A stretch of 24,306 nucleotides of DNA. It comes from Burkholderiales bacterium (GTDB lineage Bacteria; Pseudomonadota; Gammaproteobacteria; Burkholderiales; Burkholderiaceae_F). Location of the stretch: assembly GCA_021298875.1 (NCBI GenBank), contig JAJTHJ010000221.1, positions 1 to 24,306 on the forward strand, written 5' to 3'. Shown here one piece after another: positions 1 to 6,553 of this stretch. How positions within the stretch are numbered: the stretch's first letter is position 1; each line of letters begins with the position of its first letter. Position numbers and translations under genes: made by a program. Below the pieces are notes generated by a model, which saw nothing but the letters and a program-made list of their open reading frames with translations, had not been told where the DNA came from and made no database searches.

Positions 1-443
1 CGCGCGCGTGGCTCGGCCAGCCGCGCGCGCACCTGCTCGACGGTGCGCGAGTGCGCGTTGCGCACGGTGACCAGCAGCCGGTCGAAGACGAAGAAGGTGA
101 TCGGGCGGGTGACGATCTCCTGCAACTGCAAGCCGGTCGTCTTCCGCGGCGGCGTGGCCGCCGGCGTCTCGCCGGTGGCGAGCTTGCGGAAGATCAGCAT
201 GTCGTACTGCGCGGTGGCCTCGAAGTACGACGGGTGTTGCAGGTTGCCGGCGTCTTGCAGGTGCAGGTCGTAGATGGGCGTGCCGGTCAGGCGGGCCACC
301 GTCTGCCGCAGCGCCTCGGGCTCGGCGGCAAAGGCGTCGTGCGTGAGGTCGAGCCAGAGGAAGCCGGGCTCGGCGATGGCCTCGGGGATCGCCGCCAGCG
401 CGACGGCTTGATCTGAAGAGATGTGGAGGATGGTGGCGTCCAT
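1..443 (-). CDS. corA: CorA-family magnesium transporter, N-terminal part (3' end outside window)
   Basis: The leftward frame opens with ATG at 443 and stays open to the window edge, giving 147 N-terminal residues. I read it as the cytoplasmic N-terminal domain of a CorA-type divalent-cation channel, which normally lets Mg2+ into the cell. The basis is the block DLHLQDAGNLQHPSYFEAT followed by YDMLIFRKL at about residues 57-87, typical of CorA N-domains, and the later stretch TFFVFDRLLVTVRN. The two C-terminal membrane helices and the GMN pore motif would lie outside the window, so the channel itself is not seen. It runs in the same direction as hemB, 175 bp downstream of it, with a C/G-rich inverted-repeat element in between, so co-transcription with hemB is uncertain. 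Paralogues such as ZntB-type zinc transporters share this fold and cannot be excluded. Confidence 0.75.
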   Translation of the reverse strand, partial: MDATILHISSDQAVALAAIPEAIAEPGFLWLDLTHDAFAAEPEALRQTVARLTGTPIYDLHLQDAGNLQHPSYFEATAQYDMLIFRKLATGETPAATPPRKTTGLQLQEIVTRPITFFVFDRLLVTVRNAHSRTVEQVRARLAEPRA

Positions 444-487
444 GACTGCCTGTCGGAGTTGAGACGCTCGGGTGCTTGCCGGCGGTC

Positions 488-582
488 TTCCCTCACCCGG
501 CGCTTCGCGCCACCCTCTCCCGAGGGGAGAGGGTTTGTCCTTCCCCCCTCTCCCCCCGGGAGAGGGGCTGGGGGTGAGGGAG
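488..582. repeat. MITE-like C/G-rich inverted-repeat element, copy 1
   Basis: The ends are near-perfect terminal inverted repeats: TTCCCTCACCC at 488-498 and its complement at 572-582 (10 of 11). Inside are two perfect 10-bp stems: 512-521 with 525-534 (loop GAG), and 545-554 with 558-567 (loop CCC). The left end, including the flank from 482, shares GCGGTCTTCCCTCACCCGGC with the inverted right end of copy 2 near 4143-4312. It lies between hemB and corA and has no coding content. Elements of this look are widespread between genes in betaproteobacteria; a role in transcript processing or termination is possible but not shown. Confidence 0.7.
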
Positions 583-618
583 GAATCTGCCCAACGGAGT
601 ACGGCGCAGCCTCGCTGC

Positions 619-1626
619 CTACGCCCCCTCCTTCAACCACCGCGCCACCGTCAGCGCAAAGTAGGTCAGCACCCCGTCCGCCCCCGCGCGCTTGAAGGCG
701 AGCAGCGCTTCCATCACGACCTTCTTCTCGTCCAGCCAGCCGTTGCGCGCGGCGGCAAGGAGCATCGAATACTCGCCGCTGACCTGATACGCATAGGTCG
801 GCGCGCGGAACTCGTCCTTCACGCGGCGAATGATGTCCAGATACGGCATGCCGGGCTTGACCATCACCATGTCGGCACCCTCGGCCAGATCGAGGCCCAC
901 TTCCCACAGGGCTTCGTCGCTGTTGGCCGGGTCCATCTGGTAGACGGCCTTGTTGCTCTTGCCGAGGTTGCCGGCCGAGAGGACCGCGTCGCGGAACGGC
1001 CCGTAAAACGCGCTCGCGTACTTGGCCGCGTAGGCCATGATCCGCGTGTGAATGTGGCCGTTGGCTTCCAGCGCGCTGCGGATCGCGCCGATGCGGCCGT
1101 CCATCATGTCGCTCGGCGCCACGATGTCCACGCCGGCGGCGGCGTGACACAACGCCTGCTGCACCAGCACTTCGACCGTTACGTCGTTCAGGATGTAGCC
1201 GGTGTCGTCGATCAGCCCGTCCTGGCCGTGCGTGGTGTAGGGGTCGAGCGCGACATCGGTCATCACGCCCAGTTCGGGCAGGTGCTTCTTCAATGCCTGC
1301 ACCGCGCGCGGCACCAGGCCGTCGAGGTTGGTCGCCTCGCGCCCGTCGGCAGTCTTGCGCGTGCCGTCCAGCGCCGGGAACAGCGCCAGCACCGGGATGC
1401 CGAGCCGCGCAGCTTCTTCCGCCACCGGCAGCAGCAGGTCGAGCGACAGCCGCTCCACATCGGGCATCGACGCCACCGGCTCGCGCCGCCGCTCGCCCTC
1501 GACGATGAATACCGGGTAGATCAGATCGTCGACGTTGACGCGGTGCTCGCGCATCAGCCGGCGCGAGAAATCGTCGCGCCGCATCCGGCGCATCCGAACC
1601 GAGGGGTACTGGCCAAGAATCTTCAT
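619..1626 (-). CDS. hemB: Porphobilinogen synthase (delta-aminolevulinic acid dehydratase)
   Basis: HemB condenses two 5-aminolevulinate molecules to porphobilinogen, the second common step of tetrapyrrole synthesis, in the cytoplasm. The 335-residue product has the usual family length. The two catalytic lysines are seen in AYAAKYASAFYGPF (K202) and MVMVKPGMPYLD (K257, Schiff base). The metal region reads DVALDPYTTHGQDG (about 124-137): aspartates and alanine replace the zinc-binding cysteines, so this is the Mg-dependent type known from Pseudomonas. I chose ATG at 1626 because the protein begins MKILGQYPSVRMRRMRRDDFSR, a typical HemB start; the frame stays open to 1830 but that stretch lacks family similarity. 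It follows engB on the same strand with about 200 bp between them. Haem from this pathway would supply the multihaem cytochromes elsewhere in the window. Confidence 0.97.
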   Translation of the reverse strand: MKILGQYPSVRMRRMRRDDFSRRLMREHRVNVDDLIYPVFIVEGERRREPVASMPDVERLSLDLLLPVAEEAARLGIPVLALFPALDGTRKTADGREATNLDGLVPRAVQALKKHLPELGVMTDVALDPYTTHGQDGLIDDTGYILNDVTVEVLVQQALCHAAAGVDIVAPSDMMDGRIGAIRSALEANGHIHTRIMAYAAKYASAFYGPFRDAVLSAGNLGKSNKAVYQMDPANSDEALWEVGLDLAEGADMVMVKPGMPYLDIIRRVKDEFRAPTYAYQVSGEYSMLLAAARNGWLDEKKVVMEALLAFKRAGADGVLTYFALTVARWLKEGA

Positions 1627-1724
1627 GCGGGAAATTCCCAAGTAGGCAAATGCGGCAGGCTTCACGACACTGAGAGCGACGACCTCATCGTCCCCCGCTT
1701 CTCCTCCCTGAGCGGGCGTATTTC

Positions 1725-1753
1725 GGCTCCGGATTTTCCGGGGCCATTTTTTT
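1725..1753 (+). terminator. Intrinsic terminator facing the plus strand, with no annotated gene before it
   Basis: GGCTCCGG (1725-1732) pairs with CCGGGGCC (1738-1745), one G-T wobble and a 5-nt loop, followed by A and seven T (1747-1753). In the minus direction there is no T run, so it does not fit as the engB terminator. A further weaker stem, CCCGCT/AGCGGG, lies just before it at about 1694-1716. Both neighbouring genes are on the minus strand, so the transcript it would end is unknown. Confidence 0.55.
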
Positions 1754-1826
1754 GCCGGTCGATGATACGGCGCGTTGTCGCTATCGAACACCGCTCCGCG
1801 CAAGCCTCGGGACGACAGGCGCAAGG

Positions 1827-2498
1827 TCAAGCCGGCAGCATCGACCGCAACGCCAGCCGCAGTTCCGCCAGGCCCGTGCGCTTGAGCGCGGAAAAAAGCT
1901 GCACCGAGGTCGGCATCGGCAAGGCCTCGGCGCGCGACTCGGCCAAGGCGAGTGCGGCAGCGCGCTCGGCCTGCGTCAGCTGGTCGGACTTGTTGAGCAG
2001 CAGGTGCAGCCGCAGCCGATCGGCGTCTTCGCGGCCGGTGAGCCAGGCGAGCAGCTCTTCGTCGGCGCCCTTGAAGGGGTGGCGCGCATCCATCACCAGC
2101 AGCACGCCGGCCAGCATCCGCCGCGTGTGCAGGTAGCCGCCCACGAGTTGGTCCCAGCGCGCGCGGGTGGCATGGTCTACCTTGGCAAAGCCGTAACCGG
2201 GCAGATCGACCAGGTAGGCCACCGGCTGCCGCTCGCGCCCGGCGCCGGGCTGCGACAGCTCGAAGAAGTTGAGCATCTGCGTGCGCCCCGGCGTCTTGCT
2301 GGCGTGCGCCAACTGCCGCCGGTTGGCGAGCACGTTGATGGTGCTCGACTTGCCGGCGTTGGAGCGGCCGACCACCGCAACTTCCGGCAGCATCCCGAGC
2401 GCGGCGCGCTGCAACTGCTCGCCTTCGGCCACCGAGGTGACGTAGCGTGCAGACTCCAGCAGCGGGTCGGCTTCGACGGGGGCAGGATGGTCGCGCAC
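1827..2498 (-). CDS. engB: Ribosome biogenesis GTPase EngB (YihA/YsxC)
   Basis: EngB is a small essential GTPase that acts in assembly of the large ribosomal subunit. All G motifs are present in the 223-residue product: G1 GRSNAGKSS (44-52), the KTPGRTQ switch region (68-74), G3 DLPG (98-101), G4 NKSD (169-172) and G5 SALK (203-206). The start is inferred: no in-frame ATG lies near the expected N-terminus, and GTG at 2498 gives LLESARYVTSVAEG shortly before G1, as in other family members. The open frame runs far upstream across the cytochrome gene, but that part is antisense to it and has no EngB similarity. The gene is divergent from the cytochrome c4 gene, a pairing I recall from other betaproteobacteria. 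Confidence 0.95.
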   Translation of the reverse strand: MRDHPAPVEADPLLESARYVTSVAEGEQLQRAALGMLPEVAVVGRSNAGKSSTINVLANRRQLAHASKTPGRTQMLNFFELSQPGAGRERQPVAYLVDLPGYGFAKVDHATRARWDQLVGGYLHTRRMLAGVLLVMDARHPFKGADEELLAWLTGREDADRLRLHLLLNKSDQLTQAERAAALALAESRAEALPMPTSVQLFSALKRTGLAELRLALRSMLPA

Positions 2499-2503
2499 TT
2501 GGG

Positions 2504-2509
2504 TAAAAT
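2504..2509 (+). promoter_or_regulatory. Possible -10 box for the cytochrome c4 gene
   Basis: TAAAAT matches the sigma-70 -10 consensus at five of six positions and lies about 83 bp before the cytochrome ATG. No good -35 hexamer is seen at the normal spacing. The box lies only 6 bp beyond the proposed engB start codon, in the divergent region. Confidence 0.3.
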
Positions 2510-2591
2510 CCGCTGCTCGCTGATTCGGGGGCAGCTTACCCGAGCGTATTCCCGATTCGGCCCGCCTTCCTTGCGCACGAAAGTTTCCTCC

Positions 2592-3245
2592 ATGACTCGC
2601 ATTCCCGGTCGCCGACTCCTCGCCGCTGCGGCGCTGACCTTTCTGGCTTCGGGCGCCGCGCTGGCGCAGGACAAGTCCGCCGCACCGGCCCGGCCGGACG
2701 CGGCCAAGGGCCAGGCCATCGCCGCCGGCGCTTGCGCTGCCTGCCACGGCGCCGACGGCAACTCGCTGATCGCCACCAACCCGATACTGGCCGGCCAGCA
2801 TGCCGAGTACCTGGTCAAGCAGTTGAACGACATGGCCAAGCCCGCCACCGCCGCCGACGCGCGCGTTGCCCCGGCGATGACGGCCTTTGCCACGATGCTG
2901 TCGCCCGAAGACAAACGCAACGTGGCGGCGTGGTACGCGGCGCAGAAGCACAAAGACAACGTCGCCCGCAACAAGGACACAGTGGCCCTCGGCCGGCAGA
3001 TCTATCGCGCCGGCATCCCGGAGAAGAACGTGCCGGCCTGCGCCGGCTGCCACAGCCCCAACGGTGCCGGCATCCCCATCCAGTACCCGCGCCTGTCGGG
3101 GCAGTGGGCCGAATACTCCGAGGCGCAACTCAAGGCCTTTCGCGATGGCACGCGCCGCAATAGCGCGCAGATGAGCGCGATCGCGGCGCGCCTGTCGGAT
3201 GCCGAGATGAAGGCGGTTTCCGACTTCATGGCCGGCCTGAAGTAG
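2592..3245 (+). CDS. Diheme cytochrome c4, periplasmic
   Basis: This is a 217-residue class I diheme c-type cytochrome that passes electrons from the quinol-oxidising part of the chain to terminal oxidases or reductases. A Sec signal peptide (RRLLAAAALTFLASGAALA) ends near residue 25. Two similar domains follow, each with one haem site: CAACH at 48-52 and CAGCH at 150-154. Methionines at 96 or 102 and at 194 are candidate sixth ligands. Two tandem domains of about 100 residues are the cytochrome c4 layout. It is divergent from engB and is followed by a strong terminator, so it looks monocistronic. In related genomes I recall resB-ccsA (haem delivery) following; here a methyltransferase gene does. 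Confidence 0.93.
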   Translation: MTRIPGRRLLAAAALTFLASGAALAQDKSAAPARPDAAKGQAIAAGACAACHGADGNSLIATNPILAGQHAEYLVKQLNDMAKPATAADARVAPAMTAFATMLSPEDKRNVAAWYAAQKHKDNVARNKDTVALGRQIYRAGIPEKNVPACAGCHSPNGAGIPIQYPRLSGQWAEYSEAQLKAFRDGTRRNSAQMSAIAARLSDAEMKAVSDFMAGLK

Positions 3246-3271
3246 GTCGCGCGGCGCACCACCGATACCGG

Positions 3272-3299
3272 ACGGCCCGCTCGCGGGCCGTTCGTTTTT
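3272..3299 (+). terminator. Rho-independent terminator of the cytochrome c4 gene
   Basis: ACGGCCCG (3272-3279) pairs perfectly with CGGGCCGT (3284-3291) around the loop CTCG, followed by TCGTTTTTC. It starts 27 bp after the cytochrome stop codon and ends about 13 bp before the next gene's ATG. Confidence 0.85.
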
Positions 3300-3312
3300 C
3301 TGGAGTTCGACG

Positions 3313-4107
3313 ATGCACGGGATCAAGGCCACCGACGCCGGCCGCAGCATCGACTGGGGCAAGACCTCGGCCGACTACGCGCAGCACCGCCCCGGCCCGC
3401 CGGAGAGTTTCTGCGCGCGCTTGGCGGCGCTGGGTGTAGGGCTGCCGGGGCAGAGGATTCTCGATCTCGGCACCGGTACGGGTTTGCTTGCACGGCGGTT
3501 TGCGCAAGCGGGCTGCCGGGTTGCGGCGAGCGATGTTTCGGCCGGGCAGATCGGGGCGGCACGTGCGCTGGCGGCCGAGCAGGGACTGGAGATCGATTTC
3601 CGCGTGGCGGCGGCCGAGGAGTCGGTGTTTGCTACCGCGAGCTTCGACGCGATTACCGCCAACCAGTGCTGGCTGTACTTCGATGTCGAGCGCGTGGCGC
3701 CGGAAATCAAACGACTGTTGGCGCCGGGCGGCGTGCTGGTCACCAGCCACTTTTCCTGGCTGCCGCGGCTCGACCCGATCGCCGCGGCGAGCGAGGCCTT
3801 GGTGCTGCGCTTCAATCCCGATTGGGGCGGTGCGGACTGGGCGGGCACGATCCCGCCGCTGCCCAAGTGGGCCGAAGGCCGTGCACGGTTGCGCGCGATG
3901 TTCTGGTACGACGAGCTGATCGCCTTCACGCGCGAGGCTTGGCGCGGCCGCATCCGCGCCTGCCGCGGAATCGGTGCGACCTTGAGTGACGCGCAGGTCG
4001 CCGCCTTCGACGCCGAGCACGATGCGCTGCTGGCGCGGATCGCCGGCGAGACGTTTACCGTGCTGCATCGGATCGATGCGCACGTGTTCGACTTCAATGA
4101 AGACTGA
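3313..4107 (+). CDS. Class I SAM-dependent methyltransferase, substrate unknown
   Basis: The 264-residue product has the Rossmann methyltransferase core. Motif I, ILDLGTGTGLLARRF, lies at about 49-63; the acidic residue after strand 2 is in VAASDVS (about 72-78); motif IV-like FDAITANQCWLYFD and the post-motif LLAPGGVLVTSHFSW follow. Such proteins transfer a methyl group from S-adenosylmethionine; UbiE-like and BioC-like enzymes share this core, but the C-terminal half (WGGADWAGTIPPLPKWAEG and beyond) gives no firm substrate. TGGAG at 3301-3305 is a plausible ribosome binding site for the ATG. The intrinsic terminator of the preceding gene ends just before this site, so the gene needs read-through or its own very close promoter. 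It converges with nrfA across a repeat element. Confidence 0.85.
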   Translation: MHGIKATDAGRSIDWGKTSADYAQHRPGPPESFCARLAALGVGLPGQRILDLGTGTGLLARRFAQAGCRVAASDVSAGQIGAARALAAEQGLEIDFRVAAAEESVFATASFDAITANQCWLYFDVERVAPEIKRLLAPGGVLVTSHFSWLPRLDPIAAASEALVLRFNPDWGGADWAGTIPPLPKWAEGRARLRAMFWYDELIAFTREAWRGRIRACRGIGATLSDAQVAAFDAEHDALLARIAGETFTVLHRIDAHVFDFNED

Positions 4108-4143
4108 GCGCGGATCGAAACGGCGTCGCCTTCGTCATGAGCC

Positions 4144-4305
4144 TTCCCTCACCCCAACCCCTCTCCCGGGGGGGCGGAGCCGGGAATTCGCAAAGCGTCA
4201 GCTTTGCGCCGGCGAAGCGACGCGCGCCTGCCAGCGCGCGGCTACGGGGCTTTCAACCCTCCCCCCTCGGGGGAGGGTGACCGCGACAGCGGCCGGGTGA
4301 GGGAA
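4144..4305. repeat. MITE-like C/G-rich inverted-repeat element, copy 2
   Basis: Perfect 11-bp terminal inverted repeats flank it: TTCCCTCACCC at 4144-4154 and GGGTGAGGGAA at 4295-4305. Inside are a C-rich arm at the left (CCCCTCTCCC then a G run), a stem GCAAAGC/GCTTTGC at 4190-4207, a CGCGCG-rich stem near 4215-4240, and a perfect 10-bp stem at 4256-4265 with 4269-4278. It is in opposite orientation to copy 1, with which it shares 20 identical bases at one end, and is about 67 bp longer. It fills the space between two convergent genes, where it could stop transcription from either side. Confidence 0.7.
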
Positions 4306-4339
4306 GACCGCTGGCTCGGAGCCGTGCGCGACAAACCGC

Positions 4340-5860
4340 TTACGGCTTCTTCGCCGCCGGCGCCGCGGGCGCTGCGGGTGCCGGCGCGGCCGCTGCCACC
4401 TTTGTCCCCGGCTTGACCGACTGCCACTTCACCGCCGCCAGTTCACCCTGGCGCGCGTAGTCGAGCGCTTCGCCGAGGATGCGGGCGGCTTCCTGCGGGG
4501 CGTGGAAGCCCATCGAGTTCTCGGCCGCGATGAAGTCCAGCCGCCACTGCGCCTTGCGTTGCAGCTCCAGCGCGTCCTTCAACTGCTCGGGTGTCGCGCC
4601 GTCCTTCTTGGCGGCGTTGATCGTGTCGATCAGCGCGACGATCGCCACACCGCCGCGCTGCATCAGATCGAAGTTGCGTTGCTGGATCAGATCGACGCGC
4701 GCCTTGATCTCCGACTCCGACTGCTTGTGGCAGGTCTGGCAGGCGTTGCTGATGTTGAGCAGCGGGCTGCGTACCCAGTGGTCGGAGATCTTGCTCGCCC
4801 CGTCGCGCTGGTAGGGCATGTGGCAGTCGGCGCAGGCCACGCCGGCTCTAGCGTGCACGCCCTGGCTCCACAGTTCGAACTCCGGATGCTGCGCCTTGAG
4901 GATCGGCGCGCCGGTCTCCGCGTGCTTGTAGTCGAAGAAGCGCTCGCCGTCGGCGAACTTGGTGCTGTCCCAGAACGCTTCCTGCTGCTCGACCTTCAGC
5001 CCCTTGCCCCAGGGGAAGGTGAGCGGCATCTTCGACGAGCAGTAGTACTCGACGTGGCACTGCGCGCAGACGTAGGAGCGCATTTCCGTGCGGGTGGCAT
5101 CGGCGTTGGGGTCGTAGGGCTTGGCCTTGTCGGTGGCGCGCCAGCGCTCGATCGACGGCGCGAACGGGGTCGGCTCACCGCTCACCGCCAGTGCCTGGAT
5201 GCCGGCGATGAAGCCCGGCCGCGTGACGATCAGCTTCATCGTGTTGGGGTCGTGGCAGTCGGCGCAGGTGACCGGGTGCGCGTGGCCCATGTCGTGCAAC
5301 TTCTTGTTCAGATCCTTGTACGAGAACTTGTAGCTCGCCTCCAGGCCCTTGGCCGCGTCGCCGTTGCCGAGTTCGCGATACAGCGGCATCACCGCCGCGT
5401 GGCAGTGCAGGCAGGAGCCGGTCTGCGGCTTGGTCAGGCGCTCCGTCTGCTCCTGGTCTTGCAGCATGTAGGCGTGGCCGCGGCGGTCGCGGTAGTCGAT
5501 GGAGAACGCGTAGCCCAAGAACATCTTTTTCAGCCACGGGTCGCGCTCGATTTTTTCTTCCGGCAGCGCCTCGCTGCCGCCGTGGCCGCCAAAGCGCGTG
5601 CGCGTGGCTTGCGCAGTCAGCTTGTACGAGTCGTACTGCTTGGGCCAGTTCACGCCCCAAGGCGCGGGGTCGGTGGTGTCGGCGGTGACCTTGACCAGCG
5701 GCGTGGTCGCGGTGACCGCCTCCTGTTTGCGGGTCGAGATGTTGGCGAGCAGCATCGCCACGCCGGCGGCCACCAACGCGACCACGGCCGCGACGATCAG
5801 CACCGACGCGGTGGAAAGGCCGCGCAGCTTGGATGGAACGGTGTGAATGCGGGTTTTCAC
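4340..5860 (-). CDS. nrfA: Pentahaem ammonia-forming cytochrome c nitrite reductase, CXXCH variant
   Basis: NrfA reduces nitrite to ammonium with six electrons in the periplasm. The 506-residue product has five haem sites in NrfA order: CLHCH (150-154), CADCH (199-203), CAQCH (265-269), CADCH (343-347) and CQTCH (374-378). The active-site set is recognisable: Arg127 in RRGHAY, Glu271-Tyr272 in HVEYY, and Lys322, Gln324 and His325 in LKAQHPEFE. The first haem site ends in His, whereas most NrfA proteins have the lysine form CXXCK; CXXCH forms are known, for example in Campylobacter. Residues about 17-40 form a single hydrophobic signal or anchor segment, and the C-terminus is an Ala/Pro tail. 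GTG at 5860 is chosen because GGAGG lies just before it. The gene is 34 bp downstream of nrfH. Confidence 0.95.
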   Translation of the reverse strand: MKTRIHTVPSKLRGLSTASVLIVAAVVALVAAGVAMLLANISTRKQEAVTATTPLVKVTADTTDPAPWGVNWPKQYDSYKLTAQATRTRFGGHGGSEALPEEKIERDPWLKKMFLGYAFSIDYRDRRGHAYMLQDQEQTERLTKPQTGSCLHCHAAVMPLYRELGNGDAAKGLEASYKFSYKDLNKKLHDMGHAHPVTCADCHDPNTMKLIVTRPGFIAGIQALAVSGEPTPFAPSIERWRATDKAKPYDPNADATRTEMRSYVCAQCHVEYYCSSKMPLTFPWGKGLKVEQQEAFWDSTKFADGERFFDYKHAETGAPILKAQHPEFELWSQGVHARAGVACADCHMPYQRDGASKISDHWVRSPLLNISNACQTCHKQSESEIKARVDLIQQRNFDLMQRGGVAIVALIDTINAAKKDGATPEQLKDALELQRKAQWRLDFIAAENSMGFHAPQEAARILGEALDYARQGELAAVKWQSVKPGTKVAAAAPAPAAPAAPAAKKP

Positions 5861-5894
5861 GACAACCTCCGGGGGGAAATCGAATCGAATCGGA

Positions 5895-6395
5895 TCAACG
5901 ATTGGGGCCGCCCAGCCCGGCGCGCTCGCCGTGGCCGACGGTTTGATGGCAATGAACACAGGGCACGTCGTCCGCGCCGCCGCTGACCGCCGATGGGTGC
6001 AGCAGCCCTTGGTGGCAGGCGACGCAGTTTTCTTGAAGGACGCGCGCGTTGGCGGGCTTGATGGCGATCGGCTCGTGGAAGTCTTGCAGCGTGAACGCCT
6101 TGGAGTGGTGCCAGCCGTTTAACGCCTTGACCGTGTACTTGCCGATAAGATCGTGCGGCAGATGGCAGTCGGCGCAGGTGGCCACGTGATGGTGGCCCGA
6201 CTTGACCCACGAGTCGTACTGCGGCTGCATGATGTGGCAGTTCACGCACACCTTGGGGTCGGAGCTCATGTACGAGAGCCCCTCCGCGTAGACGAAGGTG
6301 TAGCCGCCGATGCCGATCAGCGCGCCCGCGGCGATGGCGAGCGCCAGCAAAGCGGTGCGGCGCGCGATGCCGCGTTGGCGAGACGCTTGACCCAT
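5895..6395 (-). CDS. nrfH: Tetrahaem quinol dehydrogenase NrfH (NapC/NirT family)
   Basis: NrfH is the membrane-anchored cytochrome that takes electrons from menaquinol or ubiquinol and hands them to NrfA. The 166-residue product has one N-terminal membrane helix (about 14-36) and four haem sites: CVNCH (50-54), CADCH (74-78), CVACH (124-128) and CVHCH (146-150). The small size and the stretch FVYAEGLSYMSSDPKVC fit NrfH rather than the longer NapC. ATG at 6395 has GGAG 11-14 bases upstream. nrfA follows on the same strand after 34 bp, so they form a two-gene operon. No nrfBCD, nrfEFG or nrfI-type genes are adjacent. A FNR-like site lies about 90 bp upstream. Confidence 0.94.
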   Translation of the reverse strand: MGQASRQRGIARRTALLALAIAAGALIGIGGYTFVYAEGLSYMSSDPKVCVNCHIMQPQYDSWVKSGHHHVATCADCHLPHDLIGKYTVKALNGWHHSKAFTLQDFHEPIAIKPANARVLQENCVACHQGLLHPSAVSGGADDVPCVHCHQTVGHGERAGLGGPNR

Positions 6396-6483
6396 TTTCG
6401 CGAGGCTCCTGCGCGTTGTGCATTGCGATGGAGCGAACGCTATGGGCGCGCGAGCGGCGCGGAAATACCCCTTTCGGATAGCT

Positions 6484-6497
6484 TTGATGCAGCGCAA
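6484..6497 (-). promoter_or_regulatory. FNR/CRP-family-like dyad upstream of nrfH
   Basis: Read on the minus strand the site is TTGCGCTGCATCAA, which matches the FNR consensus TTGAT-N4-ATCAA at eight of ten fixed positions with the correct 4-bp centre. It is centred about 95 bp before the nrfH ATG. No good -10 box stands at the ideal distance; TATTTC at 6462-6467 is the nearest candidate. Anaerobic control of nrf genes by FNR-type regulators is well known, so the position makes sense, but the match is imperfect. Confidence 0.35.
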
Positions 6498-6553
6498 GAG
6501 CGGGGGCAGCGCGCCTTACGCCGTCGGCCAGGGCGACGGCGGGTTACAGCCCC

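Noticed and set aside
6520..6540. Hairpin GCCGTCG/CGACGGC after guaC
   Set aside because: The stem is good but no T run follows on the minus strand, so I do not call an intrinsic terminator.
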